Assembly: GCA_944377825.1 (NCBI GenBank)
Contig: CALWGA010000018.1
Coordinates: forward strand, 1 to 33,451
Reading direction: 5' to 3'
DNA length: 33,451 bases
Origin: an uncultured Clostridia bacterium
GTDB lineage: Bacteria > Bacillota > Clostridia > Christensenellales > UBA1242
Numbering within the stretch: the stretch's first letter is position 1; every line of letters starts with the position of its first letter. This document shows positions 14,080 to 24,300 of this stretch, piece by piece. Below the pieces are notes generated by a model. It saw only the letters and a program-made list of their open reading frames with translations, was not told the origin of the DNA and did no database searches. A program made the translations under genes and the position numbers.

Positions 14080-15972
14080 TTAATTTTTTGGCAATAATTC
14101 GAAATAAATCTCTTTTAATTCCTCTTTGCTGAAAAGTTTTGGAACAGGATAGAGCGGATTTGCCTCATGCTCTGCGTGGCTTGCAAGTTTGTCGATATCC
14201 TCCTCTTTCAAATCGGCAATAGTGGTTGGAATATCGAAATGTTTGTTTAAATCTTCAATGTATGCGATAAACTTTTCTGATGCCACGCCGACGCTGTCAC
14301 CTTCGCTTGCCACATTTGAAATTTTCGCTAAGGTCGCAAGTTTCTTCTCCGCAGTTTTTCCAAATTTCTTCAAAACATGAGGAAGAATCACAGCATTAGC
14401 AAGTCCGTGCGGTGTTCCATACTGCCCGCCCAAACTATGCGCAATCGCGTGAACGTATCCAACATAGGAAATTGTGAAACTTACGCCAGCATAGTATGAG
14501 GCTTTAAGCATATTCTCGCGCGCCTCGGCGTTATGAGGTTCATCATAGCAAGTTTTGAGGTTCTCAACGATAAGTTTCACCGCCTTTTCAGACATATTTC
14601 GTGTAAGTCGTGTGGTTGATTTACCAATATACGCCTCAACCGCGTGAGTTAATGCGTCCATACCTGTTGTCGACGTGATGTTCTTTGGCAAGTTGATGGT
14701 GGTCTTATAGTCCAAAACCGCATATTTAGGTATGAGCGGAAAACTGTTGATTGCGTATTTGTCATGCGTTTCAGCGTCGGTTATGACAGCCGCAAGCGTT
14801 GTTTCGCTCCCCGTTCCAGCAGTTGTTGGCACAGCAAAAAGTGGCGGTAATTTTTTATTGACCTTTAAAAGCCCTTTCATCTTCGTTATGCTCTTTTTCG
14901 AATAGACATGCCTTGCAAGTATCACCTTCGCCGTGTCCATAACGCTTCCGCCACCAAAGGCAATCGCGCCATCGCACATGTTTTCGTTGTAGACCTTAAG
15001 CCCATTCTCCACCATATGAGTTGTTGGATTTGGAAGAATGTCGTCAAAAATGGTGAGTTTAATATTCGCCTTTTCAATCTTCTCCTCAAGTTCCTTTGTC
15101 AGCCCTAGACCCCTTATTGATTTATCGGTGACAAGTAGTACACTTTTGATGTTTTCCTTTTTAAGAGTCTCGACAACCTCATCCATATTTTCCAAAATTT
15201 TAGGTTGACGATAAGGCAAAAGTGGAATCATAACATGAAAACATTGCTGAAAAATTCTGCAATATATCTTTTTAAAAACACTCATCTCTTTGTCGTCATG
15301 CCCGCTATAAGTTATGGAAATTGCAAGTAACACTTCGGCAGGATAGTAGAAAACAAGGCAGAAAGTCCCAAATAATGCAGATACATCACTAAATCTATTG
15401 AACAGCAACATCAAGTCGGATAGGAAAAACAACAAACTTCCAAGCATGATGAAAAGGTCTTTGCCAAAATATTTCTTTTCAAATAAGTTGGAAATGCTTT
15501 TGCCCAGCATAAAGGAAATAACAAAAGCGTAGACAATGACGATAGGAAGCATGCCATTAAAGTCGTAGATTTTTGGCACCAAAATCACAATAAGCGCCAC
15601 GCCAAAGATGATTAAAGAAATGAGAAAATCGCGCCAGTGAATTTTGTGAAGTAGTGAATAAGATACAAAGAAAAAGATATGCCCAATCGCAAACAAAATC
15701 GCTCCAACAATGAAATAGTCGATAAGTAATATGTCGCCTAGGCACGCAAACACAAGCGCCGTCAGCATGAAATATTTAAACAACCTATTTCGCTCTTTAC
15801 CCATAAAGAAAGCAAAGATAAAGTTGACCACGCCCAAAACAACAAAAAGCACACTCGCTGTAGTTTTATAGATATATGGTTGATTTTGAAAGACGATATA
15901 CAAAACATCAAAAGCGATAATCAAAAGTGCAAAGAATAAGTTTGTCCATAAAAGAGTTTTTCGTTTATTCAT
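14080..15972 (-). CDS. YhhN (lysoplasmalogenase family)-iron alcohol dehydrogenase fusion
   Basis: This 630-residue two-part protein has a membrane domain at about residues 1-225: seven or eight helices with YhhN/TMEM86 signatures ACLGDILLIDYF (Asp80), GHIFFFVSY, GSLLFFLSDLMLL (Asp186) and YYPAEVLLAIS. Family members cleave the vinyl-ether bond of lysoplasmalogen and release a fatty aldehyde. Residues about 240-630 are a complete iron-containing alcohol dehydrogenase: GGGSVMD for NAD(P), PTTAGTGSE, and metal ligands Asp439, His443 (GMDALTHAVEA), His508 (HAIAHSLGG) and His522 (TPHGLANA). The frame is continuous with no stop or doubtful start between the parts. AGAGG is seven bases before the ATG. 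The class 3 aldehyde dehydrogenase follows 37 bases on. A role in plasmalogen-derived aldehyde handling is inferred. Confidence 0.9.
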   Translation of the reverse strand: MNKRKTLLWTNLFFALLIIAFDVLYIVFQNQPYIYKTTASVLFVVLGVVNFIFAFFMGKERNRLFKYFMLTALVFACLGDILLIDYFIVGAILFAIGHIFFFVSYSLLHKIHWRDFLISLIIFGVALIVILVPKIYDFNGMLPIVIVYAFVISFMLGKSISNLFEKKYFGKDLFIMLGSLLFFLSDLMLLFNRFSDVSALFGTFCLVFYYPAEVLLAISITYSGHDDKEMSVFKKIYCRIFQQCFHVMIPLLPYRQPKILENMDEVVETLKKENIKSVLLVTDKSIRGLGLTKELEEKIEKANIKLTIFDDILPNPTTHMVENGLKVYNENMCDGAIAFGGGSVMDTAKVILARHVYSKKSITKMKGLLKVNKKLPPLFAVPTTAGTGSETTLAAVITDAETHDKYAINSFPLIPKYAVLDYKTTINLPKNITSTTGMDALTHAVEAYIGKSTTRLTRNMSEKAVKLIVENLKTCYDEPHNAEARENMLKASYYAGVSFTISYVGYVHAIAHSLGGQYGTPHGLANAVILPHVLKKFGKTAEKKLATLAKISNVASEGDSVGVASEKFIAYIEDLNKHFDIPTTIADLKEEDIDKLASHAEHEANPLYPVPKLFSKEELKEIYFELLPKN

Positions 15973-15988
15973 AATTTACCTCTTTGAC

Positions 15989-16018
15989 ATTTTAACACAC
16001 AATTTTATCATTTTACAA
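15989..16018 (-). promoter_or_regulatory. Putative promoter of the YhhN-ADH/ALDH operon
   Basis: On the minus strand TTGTAA (16018-16013) and TAAAAT (15994-15989) are 18 bases apart, about 17 bases before the ATG. The rest of the gap to 16246 is AT-rich with no feature I can support. Confidence 0.4.
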
Positions 16019-16246
16019 ATAAAAATCGAAAAAATTACGCGAAATAAAAAATTTATAAAAACCGAAAATATAATTTACATTTTTGTAGAATTATGGAAAT
16101 AATTGTTTTGTGATTTTTGTATTTTTGTATATTTTTGTAAACATAGAAATTTTGTTTTAATTTTAGACAATTACAAAATTAAACACAATTTTCAACCAAA
16201 TAATTTAGTCCAATTTTTAAGCACCACAAAACTCTTTTCTCATCCC

Positions 16247-17545
16247 CTATTTCTTCAAAATCTTTCGGAGTTTAGAAATGTCAAGTTCGACATCACTATT
16301 AGTTAAAAGTATAACATTCGGCTTGCCAACAAAAGCGCTTAAACCGTAATCGTTAAATTCTTCGAAAGCAATCTTTTCAAACGCCTTCTTGTTACGCTTC
16401 TTTTGTTTGTCCGTTGTGATTGCGCCATAGTTGTTGTAACTAAGTAGTAGCGCGCGAGTCGTATTCAAAAGAGAAACATGGTCGATGTTGTGCCTACCAA
16501 AATACAGTCTTCGTTCAAAATCAAAGATAGTTTTTGAAAGCCCATTTTTCTTTAATTCTTCCACAAATTCTAAAAACAGGTTAAAATTTTGTTCCACCTT
16601 TTCATACGCGCAAGCAACCGAAAATTCGACGCAAAAGTTCTTATATTCGTTGTATAACTCAACCGACACGCCATAGCAAGAGGAATTATCCGCTCTAAAT
16701 TTTTTTAGTGCCATACTTGTTAAAACATTTCGCACAATCGTTCGCACGCACCCTTCACGTTGAGTGACATATTTTGGCGCTTCTTTGTAACTCCAACTGA
16801 TTTTAAGAAGCGATTTCTGTTCTTCCCACGGCTTTTCGATGACGATCACATTCTCTTTAATAGGCAAACTATTTTCATAGTTAAACCCCTTCTCCCCTGT
16901 CTTTTTGAGCCTGCCACACAAAAATTTTTCGTAAGCCTTTTTCACATCATTAAGTGAAATATTTCCAGCGACACAAACAATAGCATTGTTTATCGAAAAA
17001 TATGTATTTTTATAGTCAACAACATCTTTAGCAGTCAATTTTTCCACGCTTTCTGCACTACCTAAAATAGCATGCTCGGCTATGTTTTTCATATTCGCTT
17101 CTCTTCGAATATTCTTCATATACAGCATGAAACTTTGATAGTCATTCGTCTTGCGTTTGGTGGCAATCTCCTGCAAAACCACCTCTTTTTCTTTTTCAAA
17201 TTCCTCTTCAAAATTTGTGAAATTAGTGAAGCCAGACGTCAAATCATTCATTAAACTTTCAAAGTCTTTTTTGTTGCATAGTCCAACGAATGCCATGTCG
17301 CTGACACCTGTCATGGCGTTTTTGTATGGGAAAAAACTTGAATTGTCATATAACTCCTTCTTCGTCAAAACTTCATTAGAGCAATTCACCAAACAATGCT
17401 CCGTCAAGTGCGCCAAGCCTTTCTTGTTCTTAGTGTCATTCGCCGAGCCAGCGTCGAACCGAATAGTGACCGCCACCCCTTCAACATCTTTAACACTATT
17501 GTAAATAATCTTTAGTCCATATTTTGTTGTTACAATTTTACTCAT
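16247..17545 (-). CDS. M16 family zinc peptidase (insulinase-like)
   Basis: The protein has 432 residues from the ATG at 17545, chosen because GGAG is six bases before it; a TTG four codons upstream overlaps that site. The inverted zinc motif HLTEH (46-50) and a downstream Glu126 in KEKEVVLQEI make the M16 active site complete. The first half is the catalytic lobe; the second half (about 220-432) matches the non-catalytic lobe in size. The length fits the M16B processing-peptidase-like group. Firmicutes M16 genes often come in pairs (YmfF/YmfH or ZmpA-type), but only one is present here. Substrates are probably peptides, and the exact role is unknown. About 170 bases of leader containing a GC-rich patch precede it. 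Confidence 0.9.
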   Translation of the reverse strand: MSKIVTTKYGLKIIYNSVKDVEGVAVTIRFDAGSANDTKNKKGLAHLTEHCLVNCSNEVLTKKELYDNSSFFPYKNAMTGVSDMAFVGLCNKKDFESLMNDLTSGFTNFTNFEEEFEKEKEVVLQEIATKRKTNDYQSFMLYMKNIRREANMKNIAEHAILGSAESVEKLTAKDVVDYKNTYFSINNAIVCVAGNISLNDVKKAYEKFLCGRLKKTGEKGFNYENSLPIKENVIVIEKPWEEQKSLLKISWSYKEAPKYVTQREGCVRTIVRNVLTSMALKKFRADNSSCYGVSVELYNEYKNFCVEFSVACAYEKVEQNFNLFLEFVEELKKNGLSKTIFDFERRLYFGRHNIDHVSLLNTTRALLLSYNNYGAITTDKQKKRNKKAFEKIAFEEFNDYGLSAFVGKPNVILLTNSDVELDISKLRKILKK

Positions 17546-17797
17546 TTCCAACTCCAATTTAAATTTATTTTTTAATTAATATAAACTTTGTTCTTTTAAA
17601 AGTTAATTGGTATAAAATTTTAATAAATCCCAACAAATTTTGCGTGCTTTGCCCGCCGTCACAGTATATATGACCATCAGCCTCACTCTTGCAAGCAAGT
17701 TCGGCTTCCGATAATATAGATATATAATACCATAAATTAGAAATATAATTTAAAAAACTCAATTATTTCTACTAAAATTTTATTTCTTTAATTTTGA
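17546..17797. other. Intergenic region with a GC-rich patch (17641-17712)
   Basis: This is AT-rich DNA except for about 70 bases at 17641-17712 that are distinctly richer in G and C and include the palindrome CTTGCAAG. An open frame crosses it on the minus strand, but it starts at a TTG with no ribosome site and looks spurious. It may be a structured leader of the M16 gene or a gene remnant. Confidence 0.3.
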
Positions 17798-17826
17798 TTG
17801 ACAAATAAACAAAAAATATCTATAAT
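17798..17826 (+). promoter_or_regulatory. Perfect consensus promoter upstream of tRNA-Thr
   Basis: TTGACA (17798-17803) and TATAAT (17821-17826) are spaced by exactly 17 bases. It reads towards tRNA-Thr, whose 5' end is about 135 bases from the predicted start. The stretch between has no supported frame. Confidence 0.75.
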
Positions 17827-17968
17827 AAATAAAGATTTTTGATTTTGTAATGATAGTTAATTATCTAAACCAATATCTCAAATCATATTCAAATAAATGT
17901 AAATTTGCACTCTCCACTCTTATTCACAACAATATTTATTTTGTCAAAGCACAAAAAACACAACATAT

Positions 17969-18044
17969 GCTGATGTGGCTCAGTTGGTAGAGCAGTTGAT
18001 TCGTAATCAACAGGTCGCGGGTTCGAGTCCCGCCATCAGCTCCA
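17969..18044 (+). tRNA. tRNA-Thr (anticodon CGT)
   Basis: A complete 76-base cloverleaf. The acceptor GCTGATG pairs with CATCAGC, discriminator T, and CCA is encoded. The anticodon stem GTTGA/TCAAC has loop TTCGTAA, giving anticodon CGT (reads ACG). The T arm GCGGG-TTCGAGT-CCCGC is canonical. Confidence 0.97.
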
Positions 18045-18168
18045 ATGAAAAACCGCACTTGTGCTCATTTTCAAAACAAGTTTGAAAAGCATCGTCTTTC
18101 GCTTGTTTTTTTCATTTCACGACCAAACGAAAATCGCACTATGTGGCGATTTTGTCGTGACTTAATAG
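18045..18168 (+). repeat. Structured 3'-flank repeat C, copy 2 (immediately after tRNA-Thr)
   Basis: Homologue of the element after spoIVB, in the same orientation relative to its upstream gene. It shares GAAAAGCATCG, CGCTTGTTTT, CGACCAAACG and a terminal ACTTAATAG. The two-part stem is TCACGAC (18117-18123)/GTCGTGA (18154-18160) and AAAATCGC (18130-18137)/GCGATTTT (18146-18153), with CAAACG bulged. The bases differ from copy 1 but pairing is kept. Confidence 0.75.
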
Positions 18169-18172
18169 CATA

Positions 18173-18193
18173 TTCCCTAAATTTTTTAGGGAA
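18173..18193 (+). repeat. Small perfect hairpin
   Basis: TTCCCTAA (18173-18180) pairs with TTAGGGAA (18186-18193) around five bases. It follows repeat C directly and has only a weak T-tract. Confidence 0.4.
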
Positions 18194-18275
18194 CAACCAC
18201 TAGAAAACCTCTCTGAAAAAATACTTGTTTAAGGACAGATGTAAGATTTACAACAATTTTAAAAGCAAAAACACA

Positions 18276-18314
18276 AAATATGGTGTAGTATTTTATGCAT
18301 ACTACACCATATTT
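18276..18314. terminator. Perfect 16-base-pair hairpin, likely terminator of the giant gene
   Basis: AAATATGGTGTAGTAT (18276-18291) pairs perfectly with ATACTACACCATATTT (18299-18314) around a seven-base loop. Reading from the giant gene it is followed by TTTTGTGTTTTTG; on the plus strand by ATTTATTTTATT, so it could stop both strands. It resembles palindromes at 9669 and 32998. The rest of 18194-18370 shows nothing. Confidence 0.65.
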
Positions 18315-18370
18315 ATTTTATTAAACCTCAATTAATTTAAAAATATCAAAAGTATCTGATATTTAATTTA

Positions 18371-21300
18371 TTATAGTAGACATTGTTTAAATAGATATTT
18401 CGCTGATTCTACCCTTCTATTGGATGTCAACTTTAAGAGCATTGGCGTATTTTTAAAACGCTTAATCTCTGAAACATCAGTCCCCTGATATCTAGTCCTC
18501 TCATAAGTTTGAGGATTTAAAGCAAACGCTATACAAAGAGTTTTTCCTTTGAAAAAGATATTCGCTAATGTTTTTCTACCTTTATACACTCTCACTTGTC
18601 TTTTACTTGTAGAAAGATTTACGCCTTCTAATGTTTTTAAAAACTTTTTAATCTCTCTATATTTATCTTTTGTTTCTTGATCTGCTTTTCTGAGTTTAGT
18701 AAAGAATGAACGCACTCTTAGATTGCTAAATATCATCGAAGTGTCTGCCTTATTACTAATTTCACTTGCCACAGTTGCTCTATTTTCAGGACTTTTAATA
18801 GGTTCTGATATTACAACTTGCTCGACCTGCTGTTTGTTATCTTTTATTTTCTTTCTATTTTTTACCGTAATTATAATTGAAACTATTAACAACAATAAGC
18901 ATATCCCCGCAAGAACAATTATCGAAACAAATTGCGAAGTTGGTAATGTAAGAGTAAGCAAAAGAGAAAACGGAAGAAAACTATTAATTTTAACATTTGT
19001 TAAATTACTCTTGCTTGCCTTTGAAAGTTTCTTTGCTCTTACAATTGCAGAAATAAACCAGATAAGTAGTAATATCAACATAACTGCAAGCACTATTATC
19101 AACCAAAGCATATCTTTTTCTTTTGAAACTTCAAGGAAGATAAATTCACCTAAACTATCACAATCAAAAACTGCATATTCGCCTTGTTTTTCATACTCGA
19201 TTTCTGTAAGCACACTATTCTTGTTTATCAACAAAATATAATTTCCGTCACTATCTGGTAGAAGCATATTGATTTCCAGAGGATAATTTGTATCAACAAC
19301 ATTATCTTGTTCTACTATCTTTAAATTATATCCAGAAACAAAAACTGTATTTTCGTACTCACTAAAATCATAACCAGATAAGTCTGTGATTTCATCAATT
19401 TTTAATTGATAATTAGGATTAAAACCATTTTCTGTCGAAACCACTATTCTATCTTTCCTATAATCATCCTGAACTGACAACTCTGCAAAATTAATAGTCA
19501 TGACGGCAGTAAATGCATTTTCACCGACATATGTCACATTTTGCGCATCATAAACAAGTGTTGCCTCAACATGGTAAATACCAGGTAAACTTGCGACATT
19601 ATTAGTGTATTCAACTATTACCCCTGCTGGAAGATTTCCGCTTAATGTTAACGAATAAACATCGCCATCAGCAACAAATGTTGCGTCATTTAAAGTTAAA
19701 CTTCCCGCCTGAATTATCTGTTTTTCAATTGTAAATTCTGCACTAACTATTGTCACATCATAATTGTCATTATTTGCAGATGCGGAAAGCACATATGAGC
19801 CGGCGTTTACGCCTGGTTGCTTTATAATGTTCAAACCTAATTCATCTTCAAAAGGTAAATCTTGAATAATATCATAAGCCATTTGATCAATATTAGGCTC
19901 GTCGCCACTATAAATTGAAGATTGATTTTGAAGTGTAACTGTTATAGCCATAGGCACTACCGTTAATGTAGCTTTATTGTAAGTTATTTCGTAGTTTGTT
20001 TCATCAAGTCCACTCAATGATATCTCATAATCGCCAACTTTTCTTGCTTGTATGCTACTTAAATCATAATTAGTTTCTATTAGCAAAACACCTAAATCTT
20101 CAATGCTATCTTCGTTGACTAATCCACTTACACTCACATTAATTTCAGGCAAATTTTCGCCATATGTTATTGAATAATTGTATGGACTAATGACAAGCTC
20201 TGCTTTATGGATTTCAAAATTAATAGTAATGCTAGCATCATTAAAGTTGCCTTCTTCTGAATGAGATAAAACTACTGCATAATACTTGCCAGCATCGCTA
20301 GGAATTTTCTCCAAAGCCTGACTGTTATCTGTAAAATATTCAACTGTTATCGCCCCTCCATAAGTGGAAGTTGCAACTGGCACAACGGCCTCACCGCCAT
20401 ATACCCAACCTTCTTCAAATAATGCTTGATTTGAAACCGTAACTTTGTTATCATCGGCAGGAGTGATGTTCCATGTTTGAGATAAAGCCATTGTTCCGCC
20501 ACCGTTCCAAATATAATTTTCGGCATCTAACAAGGATACTTCGACTCTATATTCATCAACACTTATTCCGATATTTCCAGAGACCATATAATAGTCACTA
20601 TCGAGAGTGTCCTCAAAATTGTAGTATATTTCTTCGCCTGTGTAAGCATAGGACTGACCTGCTGTTAGATTTGGAGCTAATACGCTGTAAGGAGAAACAA
20701 TCCAAATCACAACTACGCTGTCAGATAGATTGTTTGGAGCAACAAAATCATAGTTTTGTGTATCTCTTAAACTAAACTCAATTTGATAAGTTCCCACATC
20801 TCTAACATTCGCAAAATATTGTACATCTCTAACCACACTTGTTGTTATATATACTTCGCCAGAATTTGCAATGCTTAAAATGTTATTATCATAATTAGAT
20901 ATTTTAGCTTGAACAATTTCGCCATGGTTATAAATTTTATTTTCAATAACAGGTATTGCCACTTCCTTAGGAGTAATACTCCAAGTTTGTGTTAAATTAG
21001 TTGTACTACTATCTGCCCAAGTATAATTAATATTATTAATTAAAGAAATGACGATTTGATAAGTTCCAGCATCTATGGCACTATCTCCCGACACTATTCT
21101 ATAATAATCACTATCTTCGCTATCTTCAACTATAAAATTCTTTACAGAACCATCGTAAACAAAGGTTTGTTCCGTCAAGTTAGGCTTTTCAACCAATTGT
21201 GGCAAAATATTCCATGCTAACCTTATAGTACTATTAGAACCATTGTCCCACTCATAATTAGCCGTATCTTTAAGTGCAATGTTAACAAAATATCCACCAC

Positions 21301-24300
21301 TATATACATTTCTCGCTTGTAAATATAGATTTTCATTTTCATAAACTAACTCAACATTACTGCCAAGCGCTGTCATATAATTTAGATTAAAATTATTAAC
21401 TATTTGTTTTATAATCGCACCATGCTGATACTGAGCATTTTCTACATTTGGAGTTTCTAAGGTTTTCCTTTCAATAGTGAAATAGATAGGTTCTGATGTA
21501 ATACCATTCCAATCTGCCGTTCCTGTTACATACGCAACTACATAATAATTGCCAGCATTTTTTGGAATTCCTCCTACTAATTCACCGCTTTCTGAATAGT
21601 AATAATTAAATTCTACTTCGCCATACTTGGCATTTGCAATAGGCTCTTCGAATGTATCTTCATAAATCCAGGTATGATTAAACCAAGAAACACCTTCAAA
21701 ATCAATAATTCCAACAATATCGCCATCAACCTCTATGGTAATATCGCTTGTAAATTCGTTGTCATTATTTCTTGAAATAGTCCACCTTATGACAACTGAT
21801 GGATTATCTCCTGTAATAGATCCAGTTGCTGATGACCAAACATAATTGTCTGCATCCTCCAAAGTAAGTGTAACTGAATATTCTCCACCTTCTGTTCCTA
21901 TCATAGTTATAACGCCGCTTTCATCACTTGTAATAGGGTGTGAACTTGTTAGAACTCTGCTGTACAATGGCTCATAAACCAACCTGTTTTGTCTTTCTTC
22001 GCCAGTTGCATCAAAACTTGCCGTTTCCCAACTTGGAGTTGTAACTCTATGTTTTAAAATAATATATGTGAGAGTGAATGTTTCGGCATCACTATTCAAA
22101 CGATAATTGTCACTTGTTATGGTTACCTCAACGGTGTAAGAGCCGGCCTTATCTGGCATGGATGATGAACCATTTTCTGAATAGTTCCAACTACCATCAT
22201 TGGATATGCCGTAATATTTATAATTGAATAGTATATCAACATCTCCACTATCACCAGCAACATCTTCTCCTACCAGCCCACCAGAAACCACATTAACTTT
22301 TGCACTAGCAAACGGAGTATCTGTATCATATTCTCCATATACATTTGTTTGCCCTTGATAGAACTTTGATGTATCAATTTCAATGTCAATATTACGCTTA
22401 ATTATTGTCCATTGCCCCGACGAAGAAACAAAGGTATAATTTGTCGCAGTAAGCGTATCAACGCCATTCAAAGTAATACTACCTGCTGGCGTATCTACTC
22501 CTAGTCCAACAGAATAACCAACATTATTAAATGATATTTGTTCTAAGCCTTCAATAACTTCCTCATTTTCATTATTGACAAAACCAGAGATTACATAACT
22601 ATTTGATGGCTCATTTCCGTATTGAATAGTAATATCATTTGCTTTCACTGTAAGTTCAACTTTATTAATCGTAAATGCGTCTATATTTGAACCTGTTTGC
22701 CAAGTTACAAAATAATTTGGATTATCGTAAGTATAGTTGATATCATATGAACCAGCATTGTAAACGGAAGCATTTTCAATGGTCAAAATAACATTAAGAT
22801 TATCGTCTTCATATATACCAACCTCACTTACAACCTCAAAACCAATATTTAATAAAGAAGAAACAGTTGGTTTAGCACCAGAATAATATGCACTTTGCTT
22901 TTTAATTGCAAGTGTAATTTCTCTTTCAATCACATTAAGCGTTCCAGTAGTAAAGGTAATATCATAGTTTCTTGAAGTAATATTTTCACTTTCAAAAGTT
23001 ATATCATATTCTCCAATTCCATCGCCTATCTCATATTCTGTCACAGCAGTAGGAATACCATTATTAAAGATGTTAGGAGTATTTTCATTTTCGCCTTCAA
23101 TAAAGCCATCATATACTATTTCAAACTCTTCATGTTCATAACCATAATTGATGGTCTGATTTCGGATGGAAATGCTAAGAGGAATTTCATTAATTGTAAA
23201 TTCGCCTTTTGTCCAAGCAATGACATTATAGTTTTTATTATCATAAGTGCCAGTAATTTCATATGTGCCAGCATTAATGCTATTTTCAGGTATACTTAGC
23301 ACAACATTTAAATCATCCATTTCACCATTGACATTTTCGCAAAGTCCATTTGTGCTATTTATATACCAGTTTTGAGGATTTGAACTGTCCCCCATGACAT
23401 TATTGACTGTTGGCAATTTTCCGCTATAATCAGCAGACTGATCTTCAATTACAATAGATATTGATCTAGCGTATATTGTAAGCTCTGCTCCTGCTTCATA
23501 GTTAATTTGATAATTTCCTGCCTCGTCCTCATCAACTATTTGTGCAACTACATCATACACGCCAACTTCCCAAGGCTCTACTGTTGTTCCATTTTCACCA
23601 CCATAAGTTTCAGAAGAGTAAAGAGTGGTAATCTCTAAATCAACACCTTCGGTAGAAATAGAAGCGATAACTCCGTGACGCTGTCCATCATACTCATAAG
23701 AATTTCCAGTTATTCTAATATAAATTGGTCTACGCGTAATCGAATAAGCACCTTCGCCGTTTATAACTTCAATTATATTGTAATTTTCATTGATATCAAT
23801 AGGCTTGACATCATAGGTTCCAACATCCAAATCAGTTGTAAGAGTTATTAAACTTTCATCGCTATAAACGCCAAGTGAGTAAATATCTTCTGGAAGCACA
23901 TCTAAAAGCCCACCGCTTGTAATTGCAGAATAAGTGTTGGCAGGAAGATTTGTCAACCCTTCGCCATATGTTCTTGAAATAGGCGTGATAGTGATTTCAA
24001 TTTGACGCGGAACAACATTGATAATACCCTCCTCATAGGATATATCATAGTCATTGGAAGTAAATCCTGAGAATGTCAAGGTATACTCTCCAACACCACT
24101 CTCCCCTGCTAAATAGTCATTTGTAGAGAAAACAGGCGTTCCGTTTAAAACGCTAGAATTTTCACTGCCAGCAAACTCACTTCCACCTGCTGGTATGATA
24201 ATATAATCAGATAAATCTTGTGTTATATTATTACCATATTCAATCTCAGTTGAAGCAGTTAAAACCAGCGATTTCTTTGTGATAGAAACATGGAATTCTC

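Noticed and set aside
17565..17762. Minus-strand open frame of 65 codons upstream of the M16 gene
   Set aside because: It has a TTG start, no ribosome site and a composition split between AT-rich and GC-rich parts. It is treated as intergenic.
18371..18500. Sortase (LPxTG) anchoring of the giant protein
   Set aside because: No LPxTG-like motif precedes the C-terminal helices, and a long cytoplasmic domain follows them.
18723..19241. 172-codon plus-strand open frame opposite the giant gene
   Set aside because: It lies antisense to the membrane-helix region of the giant protein, which explains its hydrophobic translation. No ribosome site or promoter fits.
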